From assembly GCA_964575345.1 (NCBI GenBank), contig CAZNQD010000005.1, positions 7,092-71,091 of the forward strand: DNA of 64,000 nt, read 5' to 3'. The stretch comes from UBA1402 sp964575345. GTDB taxonomy: Bacteria > Bacteroidota > Bacteroidia > Bacteroidales > UBA1402. Made by a program: the position numbers and the translations under genes. The notes below the pieces were generated by a model, which was not told the origin of the DNA, searched no databases, and saw nothing but the letters and a program-made list of their open reading frames with translations. Below, piece by piece: positions 50,782 to 59,006 of the stretch (the stretch's first letter is position 1; each line of letters begins with the position of its first letter).

Positions 50782-53190
50782 TTAATTGATTATTACAATT
50801 TTACACACAACCCCCTTTTCGCCCTGATTATTAGCGGCAAACACAAGATAAACCCCGCTTGACACCCTTTGCCCCCGGGCATTGTTGCCGTCCCAGCCAA
50901 ACTGACCGCCAAGAGAAAAACCGGAGATAATTAAATTTCCACTTAAATCGGTAATCCGTACCTGGGAATTTTCCGTCAGGCCTTTCACTGTAATTTTACC
51001 TCTGTAGCCGGGATGCACCGGATTGGGGAAAGCATATACTTCGCTGTAATCGGAGGCGGCAGGCAAGGCATCGCTGCGGTATGACACCAGTCCTCCGGCC
51101 GTACCCACAAAGACCTCTCCGCTTTGGGGATGAATGGCAACAGACCAGACTTCGTCCGAAGGCAGGGGGCTGTTTTCCTTGGTAAAATGATGTATGGTTT
51201 CCGTACCGTCGGCCGACAAAAGATAAAGGCCGTCGTTACGGGTCCCCATCCATTTGCGGTTAGCCCCGTCAACGGCTATGCAATAGACCCTGCTGTTGCC
51301 CAGCAGGTAATCGGCTTCGTTGGTGCCGTCGTCGCGGGGAATCTTAATCCGGTAAAACACCGGGCTTTCATCAAAAACACTCTGATACGACACCAACATC
51401 AGCGGGCCTATATTGGTTCCAATCCAGAGTCTGTTGCTTAGGTCCTCTGTAATGCAATGCACCGTAAATACATTCAGGTTAATCCCATCCTGATCTGTAA
51501 AGGACGAAATCCAACGGGTCCGGTCGTCGGAAGTATCTTCGAGACTGCCCATGTAATCGAGCACAAAAATACCGTAGACCTCCCTTTCGGCATTGATCCA
51601 GACCATGTTGTTGCTGGTGAAAAGAATCTTGTTCAGCGAGGGTGAAGGCTTTAAATTGGCATAGCCGGGCGAAAACCATTCTCCGCTTTCTCTCATTAAG
51701 ATATGTAAGCCTCCGGAACCGGAAGCCTGGTAACCGGGATAAGCCGAATTGAGCACCCAGAGATTGCCCCCGGCATCGTAAACAGCTCCGTCCACGCGGA
51801 TATAACGATAAGGCAATCCGTCCCAGGCGGGCAAAAAGGGGCTGTTAGCGTACGAATGCAAACTATCGAGTTCTGCTCCTTTGAATTCGTAAAGGCCTTC
51901 GCCCCACGATGTGGCAAAAAAATGTCCTTCATCGGCGGGATCTATCGCTACATTCAAAATATCGCGGAAGGGATAGCCCGTCTTACGTTCAATACTGTCG
52001 CGGTTGATCAGTGAAACCCAATTGTTGTCGCGAAAACGCATGACATCCCCGGTAAATTTGTAACGATCGCCCCAGCGCCCTCCGCTGGCAACATACAGGT
52101 CGTTGTTGCGGAAATACATATTCCAGGCCGTGTCCACACCCGGCCCGTTGGGCAGGATTTTACTGTTACTTACAATATAGGCCCCGGCCCCGGGGTAATA
52201 AAGCCATTCCAGCAGGCCCTCACTGCCAGCTGTGGTATAAATCCTATTAAGCTTTTCGTCCAGGGCAATGCCATACATTTGCTTCAGCCGGGCCTGCATC
52301 TGTGCATCGTATTCATACAGAGAATATTCGCCCGATACATCGCTGTCGTGGAGAGTCAACAGGCTGTTGTCTGCTGCAAAAACCAAAGGCAGCCCCGTGG
52401 TCAGAGCCAGTAAATTGTCGCCCTGTGCTGATATTTCCACCACAGCGGTACTTAAATAAAATGCTTTCCAGTCTCCGTCGTAGCGATAAATGCCCTCTCC
52501 GGCGACCAATGCATAAAGCGAATCTTTGCGCGAAACAAGTTGTACGGGGATTTTGCCCGATATAAAATCCTCTGCTGTCCAGTTTTTGCTGTCCGACAGG
52601 TTGTCGCCGGCATTTCCCCTGTAAAGGCCCTGTTCGGTGAGCATATAATAATCATCGCCAAGTCGCGCAAAATCGAGCACTGCCGTATAATTTACCGTAG
52701 CACTGCGCAGGTTGTATGTCTCCAGGATTTCCTGCTTTTGTACATCGATTATCAGTGCGCCGACTCCGGTACACAAATAGGCATACCTGCCGTCCGTGCG
52801 AAGCCGGTGGATGCTTTTGTCGGCAGGCAGGCTTTTTTCTTTGTAATCCGGAAGATTCATTACCCTTTCGTCGTTCAGTATGTCCATATTGCCGTCGGTG
52901 TATACCACCAGCAGACAATCGCTGAAATCGTTTTGGGCTATAAATTGCACCTGGCCTCCGCTGAGTCCGCTCAAAACGGAATATTCTTCGATGAAACGAT
53001 CCGTGGGTGAGTACGAAAACAAATGCTTGTTGGCCACCACATATACTTTGTCCGAGGTACAGGCCACCTGAGTGGCATTCCGGTATGAAAAATGGTTGCG
53101 CCATTCCCCAACGGGTGGCTGGGCCGCAACTTTGAAGCACAGCAGGCCGGCAAGTCCGGACAATAGCAATAAACAGAGCCATTTTTTCAT
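50782..53190 (-). CDS. porZ: PorZ-like T9SS surface component, two beta-propellers plus C-terminal sorting-type domain
   Basis: An 802-residue secreted protein. The ATG at 53190 gives a signal peptide ending FKVAAQ, followed by the PorZ start PPVGEWRNHFSYRNATQVACTSDKVYVVANKHLFSY. Two propeller-like regions follow (about 40-360 and 360-710), with repeated regulator-propeller motifs such as NRLWIGTNIGPLMLVS, RKWMGTRNDGLYLLSADG and GEVFVGTAGGLVSYRS. The last ~85 residues (VYAFPNPVHPGYRGKITVKGL, VRITDLSGNLI, RVSSGVYLVFAAN) form a C-terminal domain of the T9SS class. In P. gingivalis PorZ belongs to the surface attachment complex that delivers A-LPS to PorU. Here it follows nadA and rdgB. Confidence 0.87.
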   Translation of the reverse strand: MKKWLCLLLLSGLAGLLCFKVAAQPPVGEWRNHFSYRNATQVACTSDKVYVVANKHLFSYSPTDRFIEEYSVLSGLSGGQVQFIAQNDFSDCLLVVYTDGNMDILNDERVMNLPDYKEKSLPADKSIHRLRTDGRYAYLCTGVGALIIDVQKQEILETYNLRSATVNYTAVLDFARLGDDYYMLTEQGLYRGNAGDNLSDSKNWTAEDFISGKIPVQLVSRKDSLYALVAGEGIYRYDGDWKAFYLSTAVVEISAQGDNLLALTTGLPLVFAADNSLLTLHDSDVSGEYSLYEYDAQMQARLKQMYGIALDEKLNRIYTTAGSEGLLEWLYYPGAGAYIVSNSKILPNGPGVDTAWNMYFRNNDLYVASGGRWGDRYKFTGDVMRFRDNNWVSLINRDSIERKTGYPFRDILNVAIDPADEGHFFATSWGEGLYEFKGAELDSLHSYANSPFLPAWDGLPYRYIRVDGAVYDAGGNLWVLNSAYPGYQASGSGGLHILMRESGEWFSPGYANLKPSPSLNKILFTSNNMVWINAEREVYGIFVLDYMGSLEDTSDDRTRWISSFTDQDGINLNVFTVHCITEDLSNRLWIGTNIGPLMLVSYQSVFDESPVFYRIKIPRDDGTNEADYLLGNSRVYCIAVDGANRKWMGTRNDGLYLLSADGTETIHHFTKENSPLPSDEVWSVAIHPQSGEVFVGTAGGLVSYRSDALPAASDYSEVYAFPNPVHPGYRGKITVKGLTENSQVRITDLSGNLIISGFSLGGQFGWDGNNARGQRVSSGVYLVFAANNQGEKGVVCKIVIIN

Positions 53191-53244
53191 CACAAGCAAT
53201 AACCGCAAACAAGGGCCAAATATTGTGCAGGCCCGGGTTTTATC

Positions 53245-53832
53245 CTATTTATTTTTGTAGGTTTCCAAAAAACGTGCCATTTTTCGCACGGCCTCTGCCC
53301 GATGGCTGATCCGGTTTTTTTGTTCGGGCTCCAGTTGGGCAAAACTCAGCCGGTAACCCTCGGGGCGAAAAAGAGGATCGTAACCAAAGCCCTTGCTGCC
53401 TGCTTTTTGCCTTAAAATTTCACCTTTGACTTCACCTTCGAAAAGATATTCCCGTCCGTCGAGCAACAAAGCTACCACTGTTCTGAAACGCGCTTTGCGG
53501 TTTTCTTTGGCTACCAATTCCAACAGCAACTTATCCATGTTATCATCAAAATTGCAGGCGGGGCCGGCGTAACGGGCCGAATAGACTCCCGGGGCCCCGT
53601 TCAGGGCTTCCACTTCGAGGCCGGTGTCGTCGGCAAAGCAATCCAGGCCGTATTTTTCACGGACAAAACGGGCCTTTTGCAAAGCATTGCCCTGCAGGCT
53701 GTCCTGAGTTTCGGGAATATCTTCGCTGCAATTCAAGTCATCCAGATCAATCAACTCGACGGAATTTCCCAGAATATCAGCCACTTCCTGCTTCTTGTGC
53801 TTGTTATGGCTGGCAAATACTATTTTCAACAT
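53245..53832 (-). CDS. rdgB: XTP/dITP diphosphatase (HAM1/RdgB family)
   Basis: Hydrolyses inosine, xanthosine and other non-canonical purine triphosphates to keep them out of DNA and RNA. The 195-residue protein begins KIVFASHNKHKKQEVADIL and has DDTGLEVEALNGAPGVYSARYAG (catalytic and substrate-binding loop), GEILRQKAGSKGFGYDPLFRPEGY, and ISHRAEAVRKM near the end. All family residues appear intact. It is 8 bases after nadA and 54 bases before the porZ start, so the three are probably one transcript. Confidence 0.95.
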   Translation of the reverse strand: MLKIVFASHNKHKKQEVADILGNSVELIDLDDLNCSEDIPETQDSLQGNALQKARFVREKYGLDCFADDTGLEVEALNGAPGVYSARYAGPACNFDDNMDKLLLELVAKENRKARFRTVVALLLDGREYLFEGEVKGEILRQKAGSKGFGYDPLFRPEGYRLSFAQLEPEQKNRISHRAEAVRKMARFLETYKNK

Positions 53833-53840
53833 AAAGATAT

Positions 53841-54782
53841 TTATTTGATGCCTGCCGAAATGTCAAGCATTCTTTGAATAGACTTGAGGGCTTGCCGACG
53901 CAAATGCTCTTCCACCAACACCTCCGGTTGTTCGTCCCGGAGGCAGCGATAAAGCTTTTCCAGGTTATGCATTCGCATAAAGGCGCATTCGTTGCAAGCA
54001 CAAGAGGCATCGTCCGGAGGTGCAGGTATGAATAATTTTCCGGGACATTTCCGGGTCATTTCAAACAACACGCCCGGTTCGGTGGCCACAATAAATTCCC
54101 CTGCTCCGTCTTTTTGTACATAGGCTATCAGGGCCGAGGTGGAGCCGACAAAATCGGAGACGCTCAGCAAGGCTTGTTTGCATTCGGGGTGTGCAATAAT
54201 TTCAGCCTTAGGATGTAGCTTTTTGAGCTCCAGTATTTTTTGCAGCGAAAATTGTTCATGCACATGGCAGGCTCCGTCCCAGATAAGCATATCGCGCCCG
54301 CTCAAACTTTTGATATAATTCCCCAGGTTACGGTCGGGCCCGAAAATGATCTTTTCGTCTTTTGGCAGGCTGTTTATGATTTGCAGGGCGTTGCTCGAAG
54401 TTACCACAATGTCGGTCAGGGCTTTGACAGCCGCCGAGGTATTGACATAACTGATAACCGTATGATCGGGATGAGCTTTGACAAAAGCTTCAAATTCATC
54501 GGCAGGACAACTGTCAGCCAGGGAACAACCTGCCTCTGCATCGGGAATCAGGACTTTTTTGTCGGGCGATATTATTTTGGCTGTCTCAGCCATGAAATGC
54601 ACCCCGCAAAGCACAATGATGTCGGCGTCTGTTTTGGCTGCCTGTTGTGCCAGAGCTAAACTGTCTCCTACAAAATCAGCCGTTTCCTGAACCTCGTTTA
54701 CCTGGTAGTAATGCGCCATGATTATCGCATTCTTTTCAGATCTAAGTCGCTGTATTTCTGATTTTAATACTTCTTTGTCCAT
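53841..54782 (-). CDS. nadA: quinolinate synthase
   Basis: A [4Fe-4S] enzyme condensing iminoaspartate with dihydroxyacetone phosphate for NAD synthesis. The 313-residue protein has three similar domains. Candidate cluster cysteines are Cys59 (VLCGVHFMAETAKI), Cys172 (WDGACHVHEQF) and one of the C-terminal group CACNEC (residues 261-266, NECAFMRMHNLEKL). Other hallmarks are MAHYYQVNEVQETADFVGDS, SYVNTSAAVKALTDIVVTSSNA and IAHPECKQAL. nadB and nadC are not adjacent. Its promoter overlaps that of korA on the other strand. Confidence 0.95.
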   Translation of the reverse strand: MDKEVLKSEIQRLRSEKNAIIMAHYYQVNEVQETADFVGDSLALAQQAAKTDADIIVLCGVHFMAETAKIISPDKKVLIPDAEAGCSLADSCPADEFEAFVKAHPDHTVISYVNTSAAVKALTDIVVTSSNALQIINSLPKDEKIIFGPDRNLGNYIKSLSGRDMLIWDGACHVHEQFSLQKILELKKLHPKAEIIAHPECKQALLSVSDFVGSTSALIAYVQKDGAGEFIVATEPGVLFEMTRKCPGKLFIPAPPDDASCACNECAFMRMHNLEKLYRCLRDEQPEVLVEEHLRRQALKSIQRMLDISAGIK

Positions 54783-54802
54783 AATCGGCCTTTTTACAGC
54801 TG

Positions 54803-54810
54803 CAAAAATA
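54803..54810 (-). promoter_or_regulatory. -7 box of nadA promoter
   Basis: Minus-strand TATTTTTG, 21 bases before the nadA ATG. Only 13 bases separate it from the divergent korA box. Confidence 0.58.
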
Positions 54811-54823
54811 TAAAATTAAAGCG

Positions 54824-54831
54824 TACATTTG
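54824..54831 (+). promoter_or_regulatory. -7 box of korA promoter
   Basis: TACATTTG, 23 bases before the korA ATG at 54855. Its -33 region would fall on the nadA -7 box, so polymerase binding on the two promoters should be mutually exclusive. Confidence 0.58.
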
Positions 54832-54854
54832 TCGTGTTTTTTTCAGTATTACTT

Positions 54855-56690
54855 ATGATTGTAACGGTTAAAGAATTGGACAGGGCTGTCATACGCTTCT
54901 CGGGCGATTCAGGAGACGGCATGCAACTTACCGGAACCTTGTTCTCTACCCTGTCTGCCATTTTTGGAAACGAAATTTCCACCTTCCCCGATTACCCGGC
55001 CGAAATACGGGCTCCCCAGGGCACACTAAGCGGAGTGTCGGGTTATCAGGTACACATAGGGAACAAAGTGTATACTCCGGGCGACAAGGCCGATGTGCTG
55101 GTCGCCATGAATCCGGCAGCCTTAAAAGTCAATATAAAGAACATCAAAAAAGACACTGTCGTTTTGATTGATGTGGATGCTTTCGACGAAAACGGCTTAA
55201 AAAAAGCTTTATACAAAACGCTGGATCCCATCGAAGAACTTAAACTGGGATCTGTTCAGATAGTTTCTGTTCCAATTTCCACCTTAGTGAAAGAAAGTTT
55301 GGCCGACAGTGGTATGGGCAACAAAGATATTTTACGCAGCAAAAACATGTTTGCTTTGGGACTTATCTGCTGGCTCTTCAATAAACCCATCGAAGAAGCC
55401 ATGCATTTGCTCAATCGGAAATTCGGCAAGAAGCCGACCATTTTGGAAGCCAACATCAAAGTCCTCACCGATGGCTTCAACTATGGACACAACATACATG
55501 CTTCCGTGTCCACCTACAATATTCAGCCCACCGATATGCCCAAAGGCATTTACACCGACGTCAAAGGCAACGAAGCGACGGCCTGGGGGCTGATTGCCGC
55601 TGCCCAACAGACCGGGCTGCAACTGTTTTTGGGCAGCTACCCCATTACTCCGGCTTCGGAAATCCTCCAGGAACTGGCTGCCCGCAAAGATTTGGGTGTC
55701 GTCACCGTACAGGCCGAAGACGAAATAGCCGGAATCTGTACTGCCATTGGTGCCTCTTTTGCCGGTAACCTGGCGGCCACTTCAACTTCCGGCCCCGGTC
55801 TGGCTTTAAAAGCAGAAGGCATCAACCTGGCTGTCATGGCTGAATTACCCCTGGTCATTATTGACGTGCAACGCGGAGGACCCTCCACCGGGCTACCGAC
55901 CAAAACCGAACAATCCGACTTACTGCAAGCCCTTTACGGCCGCAACGGGGAATCACCCCTGGTGGTACTGGCTGCAAGCACCCCTTCCAACTGCTTTGAT
56001 TTTGCTTATATGGCCTCCAAACTGGCTCTGGAGCACATGACTCCGGTTATTTTGCTGACAGACGGTTTTCTGGCCAACGGGTCCTCGGCCTGGAGATTGC
56101 CCGATCTCAGCCAATTCCCGGCCATCCACCCGCCTTTTGTTCACAAGGAAATGCAGGGGAAATGGGCTCCTTATTTGCGTAACGAGCAAGGTTCCCGTTA
56201 TTGGGCTGTTCCGGGGATGGAGGGTTTTGCACACCGCATAGGCGGCCTGGAAAAAGATTCCCGTACCGGAGCCATCTCTACCGATCCCGCCAATCACCAG
56301 CTGATGACAGATTTACGTCAGCAAAAAATTGATACTATTGCCAAAGTAATTCCTCCTTTGCAACTGAGCGGAAACAGCAATGCCGAATTGCTGGTGGTCG
56401 GTTGGGGAGGCACATACGGCCATTTGTATTCGGCCTTGCAACAATTCAACGAGCAGGGCGGGCAGGCAGCGCTGGCTCATTTCAATTACATCAATCCCCT
56501 GCCGGCCAACACCGAAGAAGTATTGAACAGGTTCAAAAAGATAGTGGTCTGCGAACTCAACTCCGGGCAGTTTGCTTCTCACCTGCGCTCCAAACTGAAA
56601 CTCAATGCTGAGATACTTCAATACAACAAGGTGCAGGGGCAACCCTTCACCGTCGAAGAACTCATCCAACATTTTACAGCCATACTATAA
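54855..56690 (+). CDS. korA: 2-oxoacid:ferredoxin oxidoreductase, alpha subunit (gamma-alpha fusion)
   Basis: With KorB it oxidatively decarboxylates a 2-oxoacid, probably 2-oxoglutarate, to acyl-CoA with ferredoxin reduction (reversible in anaerobes). The 611-residue protein fuses a gamma domain (residues 1-190, VIRFSGDSGDGMQLTGTLFS, DYPAEIRAPQGTLSGVSGYQ) to the alpha domains (YPITPASEILQELA, VQAEDEIAGICTAIGASFAG, ATSTSGPGLALKAEG, VDVQRGGPSTGLPTKTEQSDLLQALYGRNGE). No ferredoxin-type CxxCxxC domain is present, so electrons probably leave via KorB or a separate ferredoxin. The start at 54855 avoids a longer frame that would begin in the leader. Confidence 0.93.
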   Translation: MIVTVKELDRAVIRFSGDSGDGMQLTGTLFSTLSAIFGNEISTFPDYPAEIRAPQGTLSGVSGYQVHIGNKVYTPGDKADVLVAMNPAALKVNIKNIKKDTVVLIDVDAFDENGLKKALYKTLDPIEELKLGSVQIVSVPISTLVKESLADSGMGNKDILRSKNMFALGLICWLFNKPIEEAMHLLNRKFGKKPTILEANIKVLTDGFNYGHNIHASVSTYNIQPTDMPKGIYTDVKGNEATAWGLIAAAQQTGLQLFLGSYPITPASEILQELAARKDLGVVTVQAEDEIAGICTAIGASFAGNLAATSTSGPGLALKAEGINLAVMAELPLVIIDVQRGGPSTGLPTKTEQSDLLQALYGRNGESPLVVLAASTPSNCFDFAYMASKLALEHMTPVILLTDGFLANGSSAWRLPDLSQFPAIHPPFVHKEMQGKWAPYLRNEQGSRYWAVPGMEGFAHRIGGLEKDSRTGAISTDPANHQLMTDLRQQKIDTIAKVIPPLQLSGNSNAELLVVGWGGTYGHLYSALQQFNEQGGQAALAHFNYINPLPANTEEVLNRFKKIVVCELNSGQFASHLRSKLKLNAEILQYNKVQGQPFTVEELIQHFTAIL

Positions 56691-56700
56691 CAAGAACATC

Positions 56701-57711
56701 ATGCAAGCGTCCTATACAATCAACGATTTCAAAAGCGACCAATACGTGAGATGGTGCCCGGGCTGCGGCGATCACGCGATTCTGAACTCCATTCAGAAAG
56801 CTATGGCGGAAATCGGCATTTCTCCCGACAATACCGCCGTTATTTCGGGTATCGGCTGTTCTTCACGGCTTCCTTATTACCTCAACACCTACGGTTTTCA
56901 TACCATACACGGACGAGCTTCGGCCATAGCTACCGGCGTAAAAGTGGCCAATCCCCATCTGGCCGTCTGGCAAATCACCGGCGACGGCGATTGCCTGGCC
57001 ATTGGAGGCAATCATTTTATTCATACTGTCCGCAGAAACGTCGACATCAACATAGTGTTGATGAACAACGGCATTTACGGGCTGACCAAAGGACAATACG
57101 CCCCTACCTCAAAACGGGGCTTTATTTCCAAATCCTCGCCATACGGCACAGTAGAAGATCCATTTATTGCTGCCGACCTTTGTTTTGGAGCCGGCGGACA
57201 ATTCTTTGCCCGTATTTTGGACCTTGACCTCAGGAATTCTCAGGAGGTAATGAAGCTTGCCGCACAACACAAGGGCTGTTCCGTAGTGGAAGCGCTGGTC
57301 AATTGCATCATTTTCAACGACGGCACCCACAAAGAAGTCAGCACCAAAGAAGTTCGCGAAGACCACACCATTTTCCTGCGTCACGGAGAGCCGATGATTT
57401 TCGGCAAAGACCGGGACAAAGGCCTGATTGTTGACGGCTTCAAACTCAAGGTGGTCAGGATAGGCGAAAACGGCATCACCGAAAAAGACATCCTTATTCA
57501 CGATGCCAAATGCCAGGACAAAACCCTGCACTTTAAACTCGGCCATATGAGAGGTCCCGAATTTCCGCTGGCACTCGGCATTATCCGCGATGCCGAAGCT
57601 CCGGTCTACGACAGGGAAGTCTATACTCAGCTCGGGGAAGTCAAACCCAAACACAATTATAAATCGCTGAACGATTTTTTCATGAGCCTGGAGACCTGGG
57701 AAATCAAATGA
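56701..57711 (+). CDS. korB: 2-oxoacid:ferredoxin oxidoreductase, beta subunit
   Basis: TPP and [4Fe-4S]-binding partner of KorA, 336 residues. Cys19 and Cys22 in RWCPGCGDHAIL begin the cluster-binding set; IGCSSRLPYYLNTYGFHTIHGRA follows. The TPP-pyrophosphate motif is QITGDGDCLAIGGNH with NNGIYGLTKGQYAPTS. The start at 56701 is ten bases after the korA stop. The stop overlaps the start of the downstream esterase-like gene as ATGA. Length and motifs match 2-oxoglutarate:ferredoxin oxidoreductases; pyruvate specificity is less likely. Confidence 0.94.
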   Translation: MQASYTINDFKSDQYVRWCPGCGDHAILNSIQKAMAEIGISPDNTAVISGIGCSSRLPYYLNTYGFHTIHGRASAIATGVKVANPHLAVWQITGDGDCLAIGGNHFIHTVRRNVDINIVLMNNGIYGLTKGQYAPTSKRGFISKSSPYGTVEDPFIAADLCFGAGGQFFARILDLDLRNSQEVMKLAAQHKGCSVVEALVNCIIFNDGTHKEVSTKEVREDHTIFLRHGEPMIFGKDRDKGLIVDGFKLKVVRIGENGITEKDILIHDAKCQDKTLHFKLGHMRGPEFPLALGIIRDAEAPVYDREVYTQLGEVKPKHNYKSLNDFFMSLETWEIK

Positions 57712-58913
57712 AACTGCAACAACTTTGCCTGATCGGTTTATGTTTCTGGTGTTTAGACCTGAGGTCAGAACAACCCGAAACCTACACGCCCTATGGCTTG
57801 CAAAACAATATGCCCTTGTTTTACCAACAGGCCAAAGAGGCAATCACTTTTCCCATGGCCTGGGAACATCAGGGAAACGCTAAACAACTTCAGCAAAAAA
57901 ACCGCTTCAGAAAGTGGAAAAAACAAGCCCGTCAGGTACTTTTCGACTGCATGGGCCCGGTCCCGCCTCCGGCCGGAGATTTCGGCACGCTGGTATTGGC
58001 TGAGGAACAAAGGGAAGGCTACGGGGGTGGAAGGCCTTACCTGGCTCAAAAAATACTTCTTACTATTACCTCCTTTGAGCGCATTCCGGCTTACCTGCTC
58101 ATCCCCGAAGGAGAAGGCCCCTTCCCGGCTGTCGTCATGTTACACGATCACGGTGCGAAGTTTTCCATAGGTAAGGAAAAAATGATTAAACCGATCAATC
58201 CTTCAGAGGCTTTGGAAAAAGAATGTAATCAATGGTCGGCACAGTGTTACGACAGCATTTATACGGGCGATTATTTTGCTTCACAGGGTTACGTGGTACT
58301 GGCCATCGATGCCTTGTTCTGGTCTGAACGAGGCTCGGTCGAAGGCCACGACTACAACAGACAACAAGCGCTGGCTTCCAATATGTTTCAGCTGGGCAGG
58401 ACCTGGTGCGGACACATCACCAATGACGATATTCAAAGTGTGGAATTTTTGTGCAGCCTGCCCTGTGTAGATGCCGGACGCATTGCTGCCCTGGGCTTTT
58501 CCATGGGCGCCCACCGGGCCTGGATGCTGGCAGCGGCCAGCGACAGGGTCAGTGCCGCTGTTGCCGTTTGCTGGATGAACACTACCGAACACCTTATGAC
58601 GCTGGGTAACAATCAAAACAAGGGAGGCAGCGCCTATTCGATGTTGCTGCCTGAAATCAGAAATTACCTGGATTATCCCCACGTGGCTTCTCTTGCCTGC
58701 CCCAAGCCCATGTATTTCATCAACGGCAGCCGCGACAAACTCTTCCCCCTGCAAGGTTGCCTGGATGCTTTCGAAACTATGCGCCGGGTCTGGGAAAGCC
58801 AGGGAGCCGGCGATCAGCTCCGGACGGAAATCTGGGATTCTCCCCATTTTTTTAGCCGTGCCATGCACGAACAAAGCCTGAAGTTTTTAAACCAGGCGCT
58901 GAAGACCAACTAA
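57708..58913 (+). CDS. alpha/beta-hydrolase, dienelactone-hydrolase/acetyl-esterase-like, probably exported
   Basis: A 401-residue serine hydrolase. A short hydrophobic N-terminus (LCLIGLCFWCL) may be a weak signal peptide. The hydrolase fold spans about residues 110-395: ERIPAYLLIPEGEGPFPAVVMLHDHG (oxyanion region), nucleophile Ser in GFSMGAHRAW, acid Asp in INGSRDKLFP, and His in DSPHFFSRAMH. I associate this arrangement with acetyl-xylan or similar carbohydrate esterases of the Abhydrolase_7 type seen near PULs. The 4-base overlap with korB implies co-translation, which is odd for an envelope enzyme. Substrate unknown. Confidence 0.75.
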   Translation: MKLQQLCLIGLCFWCLDLRSEQPETYTPYGLQNNMPLFYQQAKEAITFPMAWEHQGNAKQLQQKNRFRKWKKQARQVLFDCMGPVPPPAGDFGTLVLAEEQREGYGGGRPYLAQKILLTITSFERIPAYLLIPEGEGPFPAVVMLHDHGAKFSIGKEKMIKPINPSEALEKECNQWSAQCYDSIYTGDYFASQGYVVLAIDALFWSERGSVEGHDYNRQQALASNMFQLGRTWCGHITNDDIQSVEFLCSLPCVDAGRIAALGFSMGAHRAWMLAAASDRVSAAVAVCWMNTTEHLMTLGNNQNKGGSAYSMLLPEIRNYLDYPHVASLACPKPMYFINGSRDKLFPLQGCLDAFETMRRVWESQGAGDQLRTEIWDSPHFFSRAMHEQSLKFLNQALKTN

Positions 58914-59006
58914 AGAACAAGATCAGACAATCTGTTTCGGAATAATAATATAGTCCTCTGGCTGAGTAAATACTCCCTAAAAGAAACTGCCGGAAATCTT
59001 TACATC

